NCBI GenBank assembly: GCA_010365115.1
Contig: JAAFGX010000013.1
Span: 1 to 62,569 of the forward strand
Length of the DNA: 62,569 nucleotides
Direction: 5' to 3'
From: Paludibacter sp.
GTDB taxonomy: Bacteria; Bacteroidota; Bacteroidia; Bacteroidales; Paludibacteraceae
Each line of letters starts with the position of its first letter. Position 1 is the stretch's first letter. The notes below the pieces were generated by a model that saw only the letters and a program-made list of their open reading frames with translations, was not told the DNA's origin and did not search any database. Shown here piece by piece: positions 56,763-62,569 of this stretch. The position numbers were made by a program, and so were the translations under genes.

Positions 56763-57371
56763 CGCCGACAAATGATATTGATAACCAAATAGCTTATCAA
56801 AACCATTTCTCCAAATAGGCAGAGCGGAACACATATCTTATTTTTATTTTTCAAAACCGCAAGCGATGAATAGTTTCATAAAATAAAAATAAGAAATGTG
56901 ACGAGTTGACCTTAATGCCCCGCAAAAGCCGCTTGATAAAAAAAGGTACGTTTCTAAAGATGGTTTTTCTCAAGCCGCTTTTGACCAATAAAGGGCAGCG
57001 GAATACAAAAAATGAAAACTTCACCCCCTTTTTTTGAGGGGGATTTATCGCTTTTCATTCTTTGTGAACGAGTTTGGCACTTTGTGCAATATAATGTGAG
57101 TTACCACCGTCTGTTTTAAACTTCGGCATAAAAGAAAACCAAAGAAAAAAAAGCAAAGAAAAAAAATCTAAGATGGTTTTACGCTTCGCGTGAGGAAAGA
57201 GAAAGAGGTGTTTACGTTCCGTTTTGTATGTGAATAGGTACTTTAGCACATTTTACAACCATTCCACAGTTGCACAGCTGCCCAAATTCAAACTCAATAT
57301 TCAAAACCCTCAAGTTTCCCGAGTGATGGCTGCAACAGGATAAACTCACCTGGCACCTCAATTTCTTTCAC

Positions 57372-57397
57372 AAAAAAAGCCTCCCGTGAAGGAGGCT
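57372..57397 (-). terminator. Terminator after the two small membrane-protein genes
   Basis: On the minus strand a 7-bp GC-rich stem (57378-57384 with 57391-57397) with a 6-base loop is followed by seven T. A second hairpin with a long loop lies at 57400-57436 with a T-run on the plus-strand side. Confidence 0.9.
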
Positions 57398-57445
57398 CGA
57401 CTACTACAAAAGGTTACCACACCGGAATGTAGTAGTTTTTTTTTT

Positions 57446-57637
57446 TTAGCGATTTTTACGCCTGATAAAATTCTTCAAAACTAATGAAACAATAAAACTC
57501 ACAACAGCACCAACAAAAGCAAATATAATCGTTTTTAGCAAGTCTTCTACAAAAACATTACTGAAAACCGACAGAATCATTCCGCCGAGAGTACCTGCAT
57601 ACACATTGCCGTTAGTGACTGTTTCAATGGGTTCCAT
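57446..57637 (-). CDS. Small membrane protein (63 residues)
   Basis: The start at 57637 (MEPIETVTNGNVYAGTLGGM) is 1 base after the upstream gene's stop. Residues about 15-55 are hydrophobic with probably one or two membrane segments (TIIFAFVGAVVSFIVSLVL), ending in a basic tail KNFIRRKNR. Size, hydrophobicity and a basic tail resemble phage holins, but no family was recognised. Last gene of the small operon, before a strong terminator. Confidence 0.65.
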   Translation of the reverse strand: MEPIETVTNGNVYAGTLGGMILSVFSNVFVEDLLKTIIFAFVGAVVSFIVSLVLKNFIRRKNR

Positions 57638-57638
57638 T

Positions 57639-57890
57639 TTAATTCGCTTTTGAATCGGTTGAATTGTCAACTGCTGTTTGGCTTACGGCAGTTATTACAC
57701 CACCTGCCAGGGCAATGTAACTGGCTGCTGAAATTATCGCAGCTGGTAATGCAATTGGAGCTGCTAAAAGTGCTCCGCCTATAGCTGCTAAAGCTAAACC
57801 GATGATACGCAATGTTTTGAAAAACGGTGGCGTTGGAGCTTTTACCCGCTGTACGATAGTCATTTCGTTGGGATTAGTTATTGTTTCCAT
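57639..57890 (-). CDS. Small membrane protein (83 residues)
   Basis: The start at 57890 (METITNPNEMTIVQRVKAPT) is preferred; the longer frame adds 13 residues lacking conservation-like features. Residues about 27-75 are strongly hydrophobic and alanine/glycine-rich (IIGLALAAIGGALLAAPIAL, then AAIISAASYIALAGGVITAV), fitting two membrane helices. The polar C-terminus is NSTDSKAN. Co-transcribed with the next small membrane gene and preceded by a GC-rich dispersed repeat and the conserved unknown gene. Confidence 0.65.
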   Translation of the reverse strand: METITNPNEMTIVQRVKAPTPPFFKTLRIIGLALAAIGGALLAAPIALPAAIISAASYIALAGGVITAVSQTAVDNSTDSKAN

Positions 57891-57952
57891 AATTCGTGAT
57901 TTAAATTTCAAACTTATATGCAATTTCAATTATAAAACCATTCACCAGTTAC

Positions 57953-58016
57953 CCTCTCCTCGTTCTTCCTCTTCGGAAAGGGTCGGGGTGAGGTCGGAGA
58001 GGGATTGGGGTGAGGT
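57953..58016. repeat. Dispersed GC-rich intergenic repeat, third copy
   Basis: CCCTCTCC, TCTTCGGAAAGGGTCGGGGT, then two GGGGTGAGGT units. Same style as 4797-4872. It lies between the small membrane genes and the conserved unknown gene. Confidence 0.7.
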
Positions 58017-58017
58017 A

Positions 58018-58767
58018 CTAAACTACTTCTACAATGGATAAAACGTTGTAAGCATTGTTATTCAGAGAATAATCAACAGTGTTCACTGCCTGAACAAAAT
58101 CAATCGACAGCAGAATAAAATGAATACCGTCAAGAACTGGAACTGTAGTCGGTTTAAGTAAAAGTGCTTGTGCTGTTACATCAATTGCCAAACGAATAGG
58201 GTCAGAAACCACCATTTCAGATGCACCGGTTGCAAAATCGATACTTACAAAACCGCTTTTGAAGACAACATGAGTTGCCCCACTTGGAATGCTGATATCA
58301 TTTTGAGGTGATAATGCGGCAATCGAAATTTCCCCTGTAGCGGTATCCACTTGGTAAGGTTTGTACAAAACAGCTCCAAGAACTGCATTCACATTGAAGT
58401 TAAACCCTTTCAACAATAACCTTGCTTCAGTCTTTAACAAACCTTCGGCAACGCTACGTTCGCCCCTGGCATTAGCCTCATCCATGTTCTTAATTTGAGC
58501 CATGACTTGTGTAAGTCTTGCCGTTACACGTCCGTCAGATGCATCTTTGCCTAATGCACGGACTGCATCACGCAATAATTTACCGGCTGAGGCCGAATTA
58601 CCAAACTCAGCACCATTTTCCCGTGTTCTTGCAAAACCCGGATCATTCGCAATTCTGGAAGCGTCCACGCCACCCTTTTCGCGAGCTAGATAACCATCTT
58701 TTGATTTGTAGAATGAAATTCCACCAATGGTTCCTCTCAATTTGAGAATACTTTTTTGTTGTGCCAT
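58018..58767 (-). CDS. Conserved Bacteroidota protein of unknown function
   Basis: 249 residues, no signal peptide. The N-terminus is distinctive: ILKLRGTIGGISFYKSKDGY, then LAREKGG and RIANDPGFARTRENGAEFG, followed by a helical stretch (ASAGKLLRDAVRALG) and a beta-rich C-terminal half. I recognise the N-terminal pattern from many Bacteroidota genomes, where it is unannotated and commonly near small membrane proteins and a lysozyme or M15 peptidase. The function is unknown; a particle or secretion role is only a guess. Divergent to the 65-residue gene at 58924. Confidence 0.75.
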   Translation of the reverse strand: MAQQKSILKLRGTIGGISFYKSKDGYLAREKGGVDASRIANDPGFARTRENGAEFGNSASAGKLLRDAVRALGKDASDGRVTARLTQVMAQIKNMDEANARGERSVAEGLLKTEARLLLKGFNFNVNAVLGAVLYKPYQVDTATGEISIAALSPQNDISIPSGATHVVFKSGFVSIDFATGASEMVVSDPIRLAIDVTAQALLLKPTTVPVLDGIHFILLSIDFVQAVNTVDYSLNNNAYNVLSIVEVV

Positions 58768-58897
58768 AATATAAATATTTTAGAATTACAGTACAAAATT
58801 ATATTCAAACGCTCCATTTTAGAACACAAGCACTTCCGGCAATGTAGGTATCTGCCGTTTTTGCCAAAAAAGGTTTTATTAAACGCATTATTAGTTG

Positions 58898-58905
58898 TAT
58901 ATTTG
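58898..58905 (+). promoter_or_regulatory. -7 promoter element of the 65-residue gene
   Basis: TATATTTG 19 bases upstream of the ATG at 58924, an exact match to the Bacteroidota -7 consensus. The -33 element is weak. Confidence 0.6.
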
Positions 58906-58923
58906 CATTGAAATAATGACACA

Positions 58924-59121
58924 ATGGAAGTCAAACGGATTTGCATATACCCTAAGGACGTGCAACGCATTACCGGCAAAAGCGAACGTTATGGCAGATC
59001 GTTACTTGCACAGATAAAGAATCATTATCAAAAGCAGGAACACCAATTCGTCAGCATTGACGAATTTTGCCAATACACCGGACTAAAAGCCGAACAAGTA
59101 CACCCTTTCATTACAAGATAA
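58924..59121 (+). CDS. Small HTH-like protein (65 residues)
   Basis: Begins MEVKRICIYPKDVQRITGKS, then ERYGRSLLAQIKNHYQ and FVSIDEFCQYTGLKAEQVHP. Residues about 8-35 and 42-60 look like two helix pairs, as in excisionase-like or AlpA-like folds. Similar short proteins are frequent in Bacteroidota and accompany the divergent unknown gene seen here. It is probably DNA-binding and may regulate the divergent operon. Confidence 0.7.
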   Translation: MEVKRICIYPKDVQRITGKSERYGRSLLAQIKNHYQKQEHQFVSIDEFCQYTGLKAEQVHPFITR

Positions 59122-59202
59122 CAGACAGCAAAAGCATACCAGAAGTTAGTTATCTCCCTACATAATATATGTAAACCACACTAAAAAACAGCCTCGTTTG
59201 CA

Positions 59203-59408
59203 TTGATATTCAAAATAAAGTTCGTATCTTTGAATCATAGAATTCCACACTTTTTAGTCATTTTTCCGAGGTGGAGAACTCGGTGGACATACGAATTTTA
59301 CAGACATAACTTATTGAAAATCAAAATATAACTGAGAGAATACAAGTTCCTCTCTCTCCGCAATACTATATTTAAAACGTTGTATTCCAATAGAATACAG
59401 CGTTTTTT
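59203..59408 (+). ncRNA. Candidate ~170-nt small RNA
   Basis: A promoter (TTG at 59203-59205, 19-base spacer, TATCTTTG at 59225-59232) is followed about 145 bases later by a strong terminator (10-bp stem 59378-59387 with 59393-59402, then six T). No open frame lies between. Internal pairing is possible (CCGAGGTGGAGAACTCGG at about 59267-59284). The transcript would run from about 59239 to 59408. It could also be a leader with early termination for the integrase gene. Confidence 0.6.
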
Positions 59409-59503
59409 GTTTCTAGCTGTGCCACTAATGCGCCAGTACTTTGAAGAAAGTGCCGAAAATCAACAAAATGCTGTGAGTCAAAAAATTAAAAATTCATAAA
59501 AGA

Positions 59504-60238
59504 ATGACTACAGTAATTAATAACGACTTCCAAATTCAATATTTGTCGGCTAGAATAGTCGACGAATCAGAATTATATATAATCTATAATGCCTGGCATC
59601 CGACCTATCTAAAGCTGATGCCTAAAAAAATACGATTAAATTCACTTCGTAAGAAGATGAGCAACAAAACGGAATTGACACGTCATGTGCGGAAATTGGC
59701 ACACGAAATTAATGTCAACCTTGCAGCTGGGCGCAATCCGTTTGTGGAGTCAACCACGCCAAAAGCATTTCACAAACTTAGTGAAGCCATTGCCATGTTT
59801 TTAAAATTGAAGGAGCGTGATATGCGATTGGACGGTTTTAGTTCTTATGCATCAAATTGCAAAAAACTTAATGCATGGTTGGATAGTCACGATTTAAAAC
59901 AATGCTATGTGATAGCATTCACCACCGATACTGCACTGGAACTAATGAATGAGTTGGCATTGAGCGACTGTCTGAACAATCGCACTTGGAACAATCACTT
60001 TGTTTTCTTCCGATCGCTCTGGAATTGGTTGATTGCCAATAAATATTGTACCATAAATGTGTTTGAAAATTTCAGCAAAAAGCGTGAGGAAGAAAAGTTC
60101 CGGAACGTGATCCCTGAATTGCATCATCACCGGATTGCCATGTATTGCCAACAATTTAACCCCAACATGAATTCTTCATTAGAAATACGATTGCCAAATT
60201 CATCTACTGGCAAACGCAATCCGCGACCAACTTCCTGA
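59504..60238 (+). pseudogene. Phage-type tyrosine recombinase, C-terminal domain lost
   Basis: The N-terminal ~220 residues match the arm and core-binding part of Bacteroidota phage integrases (KKMSNKTELTRHVRKLAHEI, NVFENFSKKREEEKFRNVIP). At about 60165, after QQFNPN, the frame runs into the antisense of the convergent restriction gene, so the last ~20 residues are foreign and the whole catalytic domain is missing. It cannot act as a recombinase. Confidence 0.85.
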
Positions 60239-61545
60239 ATTTTACTGTTGTCGCTGCCACTCGAACGAAGTTTGACAATGGTAAATACATTTGGATTATC
60301 CCAACCCTCTTTCAATGTCCACTTAGAGAACAAAAAACGGCAAGTATTGAACGATCCGTCTTCTTCGTTTTTGATAAATAATAGTTTCTTTTTGTTGTGA
60401 AGTATTTCGTCCACTTCTTCTGCAATACTGTCATCGCTATCGGAATTGTCTTTGGCAAAATAACCGGCATGACAAGCAAAAGCATCTGCTTTGCTCGCGT
60501 CCAAATACGCCCGATATTCGGGAGAACAGGGCTGTAGGAGTTCGTACTCAATACGATCCAATAAAAGTTGTTCAAAAATACTACACAGCCATGCTGTGCC
60601 GTTTTCGTCGCCCCGATATGAATCAATATTGTCGATAAAAAATAATGCCAGTGTCTTTATTTTGCAAGGTCGGTCAAAGTTTGCTCTTTCTGTTTCGAAA
60701 TGACGTTGGATAGCCAAACGCACCATTTGCTCCTGATATGAATTGGAGAAAATATCAACGGTAAACTCTTCTCCAACTCGCTTTTCCTGCCCGTTTGAAA
60801 ATTCAACAAAATTGCTCCCAATACCAGCAATAATCAGACCTTTGAGTTCTGAATTTATAACCGAAAGTGAGTCGCCAACTTGCAGGTTGTAAAACTTTCG
60901 CCCCACAGAGCTTATATGATTAAAAGCTACTTTGGTTTTACTCTCAATACTTGTAATTTTAATCTTTTCATCTTTTGCCGAAATTGGTTCAAAGTGTTCT
61001 TTAGCAACGCCCTTAATTAGATTTTGGTTGAAAGACGCACAAGCATTGAGGTCGTAAAGTAAATTAGCATAGTCTTTTTTTGTAACTCGGTTTTTACCTT
61101 ATCCTATTGTAATATCAGGAAAAGTAGCCCCAAACCGGATAATACATTGCGGTTCAAGCTCATCACTTATTTTCTCATACGCTTTTTGGTCACGCTGAAA
61201 ACGGTGTGGCTCATCAATAATTACAAAAGGCTTTGTGGCTGCAAGAGCATCAAAAGGGCGGTAATAACCATGAACGCCGAAATCATAATCGGAGCGTGAA
61301 AGCATGGTGCCATTCGTCAATAATTGCATATTGGTAAGCAACACGTATATTTTGTTGGTAGTTTGGCACGAACCTTCAACAAAAACACGAACTGCACTTG
61401 GAAAAAAGGTTTTTCCCTTTTTCTTGGCTTGTGCTTTTAATGCTTAAAACTCAATTTGAGTACCGTATCCGCAGGTATTTTCAAAGTGTTTCTGAACGTA
61501 ACTATCGCCCAAAAACTGTTCTATTTTTTGAATCATCAACAAAAA
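60163..61545 (-). pseudogene. Decayed type III restriction enzyme Res/helicase gene
   Basis: One reading frame runs through the whole stretch with in-frame TAA stops at 61444-61446 and 61099-61101. From 5' to 3' on the minus strand it reads KIEQFLGDSYVQKHFENTCG, YGTQIEF, stop, ALKAQAKKKGKTFFPSAVRV, VIIDEPHRF (DEAD-like box), RFGATFPDITIG, stop, GKNRVTKKDYANLLYDLNAC, and finally FLFSKWTLKEGWDNPNVFTI and KIQEVGRGLRLPVDEFGNRI. The N-terminal Walker A part and the C-terminal nuclease domain are absent. The 3' end is cut at about 60163 by the joined integrase. No mod (methyltransferase) gene is present. Non-functional. Confidence 0.9.
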
Positions 61546-61611
61546 AGAAATTTTCATAGCCTATTTCCGATGCAAAGCAATTTTTGCACAGATAATCGGA
61601 ATTAATTCGAT

Positions 61612-61640
61612 TATTTGTGCAATATTCACTATATTTGTGC
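61612..61640 (+). promoter_or_regulatory. Promoter region of the second abiE pair
   Basis: TATATTTG (61630-61637) is a -7 element 27 bases before the ATG. TATTTGTGC occurs at 61612-61620 and 61632-61640 as a direct repeat 20 bases apart, possibly the autoregulatory site. Confidence 0.6.
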
Positions 61641-61664
61641 CGTATATATTTAAAATCGACTAAA

Positions 61665-62300
61665 ATGGCAAATACGGATATCCTAAAACAATTTGGAATT
61701 ATTCCTTTTGACACGCAAACATTGACTGGAGCTCTTTACAATTACAAGTCTCCTAAAGATAAGATAGCTACGTTGGAGCAATCAGATTTTTTGATTCGTT
61801 TAAAGCGAGGACTTTTTGTTGTTGCACCCAACCTACAAAATCAACCGTTATCAAAGGAATTAATTGCAAATCATCTTTATGGGCCATCTTATGTATCTCT
61901 TCAAACAGCACTTTCATTTTATAAACTAATACCGGAAAGGGTTCATACCGTTAGCTCCATGACTATCAAGCGCAGCCGTAATTTTTCAACGCCGCTTGGA
62001 AACTTTGAGTATACAGGCATACCAAAAGAGTATTTTGCAATCGGTATACGGCAAGAAATTGTGAAAAATGATTATGCTTACCTTATTGCGACCCCTGAAA
62101 AAGCCATTTGTGATATGATTGTGCAAACAGCCGGATTAAGATTACAATCAATCAAAGCCTTGCAACTGTATCTTGAAGAGGATATGCGAATCGATTTATC
62201 TGCAATAGACAAATACAATGTTGAAATCATCAAAGAATGTATGGCCGTAAGCAAGAAAAAAAGAGAACTCACGTTACTTTATAAATTATTGCAACCATGA
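61665..62300 (+). CDS. abiEi: AbiEi-like antitoxin, second type
   Basis: The start at 61665 (MANTDILKQFGIIPFDTQTL) follows the promoter; an in-frame ATG at 61617 lies upstream of the -7 box and is rejected. 211 residues with an N-terminal winged helix (KIATLEQSDFLIRLKRGLFV) and the family pattern LSKELIANHLYGPSYVSLQT and ATPEKAICDMI. It overlaps the downstream AbiEii gene by 4 bases. Clearly different from the AbiEi at 2071-2838: shorter and a different subfamily. Confidence 0.87.
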   Translation: MANTDILKQFGIIPFDTQTLTGALYNYKSPKDKIATLEQSDFLIRLKRGLFVVAPNLQNQPLSKELIANHLYGPSYVSLQTALSFYKLIPERVHTVSSMTIKRSRNFSTPLGNFEYTGIPKEYFAIGIRQEIVKNDYAYLIATPEKAICDMIVQTAGLRLQSIKALQLYLEEDMRIDLSAIDKYNVEIIKECMAVSKKKRELTLLYKLLQP

Positions 62301-62494
62301 ACATATTTGACACAATGTTATCTCGCTATGAGATAAAGACAACCGATGATTACTCTAACGCTTTGCATGAAGTAATGCAACAAATCGCGTTGGCAGGACT
62401 TTATAGAAGTGGATTCTTTGAACATGCTGCATTTAATGGTGGTACATGTCTTCGTATTTTTCATCAATTACAACGATTTTCTTATCAAAAGTAA
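62297..62494 (+). pseudogene. abiEii: AbiEii toxin, truncated after 65 residues
   Basis: Starts MNIFDTMLSRYEIKTTDDYS and reaches the first NTase motif (AAFNGGTCLRIFHQLQRFS), where intact relatives continue into the acidic D-L-D-F motif. Here it breaks into YQK and a stop, and the following 75 bases show no continuation in any frame. The catalytic acidic residues and most of the protein are gone, so the toxin is dead while its antitoxin is intact. Confidence 0.85.
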
Positions 62495-62569
62495 ATTGTT
62501 ATCCAAAGTTGATTAAGAGTAGTATTGTAAATCAGATTGTTATCTGTTATACTTTGAAAAACAACTTTG
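62495..62569. other. Window end, nothing recognised
   Basis: 75 AT-rich bases after the broken toxin; no match to the missing AbiEii part. Confidence 0.4.

Larger units (their letters stand above)
55706..57371. other. 1.7-kb repeat-rich region without a supported gene
   Basis: Many short open frames but none with a recognisable domain or ribosome site. It contains repeated words: CAATCAACCCTTCT at about 55836 and 55873, CAATCCACCCACAA at about 55921 and 56512, and GGCAGAGCGG at 56132, 56669, 56705 and 56818. The base composition (C- and T-rich on the plus strand between 55.7 and 56.6 kb) differs from the neighbours. Confidence 0.6.

Noticed and set aside
57055..57249. A 64-codon minus-strand frame with a hydrophobic phenylalanine-rich segment
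   Set aside because: Made from A/T runs with no start context; looks like low-complexity DNA.
55563..57371. CRISPR array
   Set aside because: The repeats are few, irregularly spaced and not separated by uniform spacers.

Overview
The window comes from an AT-rich genome of the phylum Bacteroidota, most likely an environmental Bacteroidales relative. The signs are SusC/SusD pairs, type IX secretion (T9SS) C-terminal sorting domains, an RteC regulator, and promoters of the Bacteroidota form (-33 TTG/TTTG, -7 TAnnTTTG). It falls into three parts: mobile-element debris on the left (1-8 kb), one large carbohydrate-utilisation locus on the minus strand (8-49.5 kb), and a defence, toxin-antitoxin and mobile-element patchwork on the right (50-62.6 kb).

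Left part. It holds a tyrosine recombinase without its N-terminal arm-binding domain, an AbiEi/AbiEii type IV toxin-antitoxin pair, a three-gene replication-type operon (HTH protein, initiator-like protein, DnaC-like ATPase), a GH108 lysozyme, a DHFR/RibD-family reductase and rteC.

Central locus. A LacI-family regulator (49.4 kb) has a palindromic operator in its own promoter spacer and a second operator in front of the first gene of the locus. Downstream, nearly all on the minus strand with short gaps, come a secreted VCBS-repeat protein, a DapA-type lyase/aldolase, an exported YhcH-family protein, L-fucose isomerase, two SusC/SusD pairs, a DUF1735-type lipoprotein, two sialidase-like propellers, three SGNH/SASA acetylesterase-type proteins, tandem secreted paralogues, an MFS transporter, a large T9SS protein, a beta-helix protein, a DUF6786-like protein, a HAD phosphatase, an AraB-type ribulokinase and an inositol-monophosphatase-family phosphatase. 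The logic is: bind and import an acetylated glycan (SusCD), trim it with surface enzymes, take up the sugar (MFS) and feed it through FucI and AraB. No fuculokinase or fuculose-phosphate aldolase is present. Four of the secreted proteins, and more weakly a fifth, share an unrecognised ~130-residue module. The 3' ends of a second fucI and a second MFS gene survive as unlabelled fragments, so the locus has been rearranged.

Right part. It contains a metallophosphatase, an HTH/nucleotidyltransferase pair with a perfect operator and a broken second gene, a UvrD-like helicase with a C-terminal Myb-like HTH followed by an AlbA/HATPase protein (the two flanked by related repeats), about 1.9 kb of repeat-rich DNA, a module of two tiny membrane proteins plus a conserved unknown protein and a divergent HTH-like gene, a candidate small RNA, a phage-type integrase joined tail to tail with a decayed type III restriction Res gene, and a second AbiE pair with a truncated toxin.
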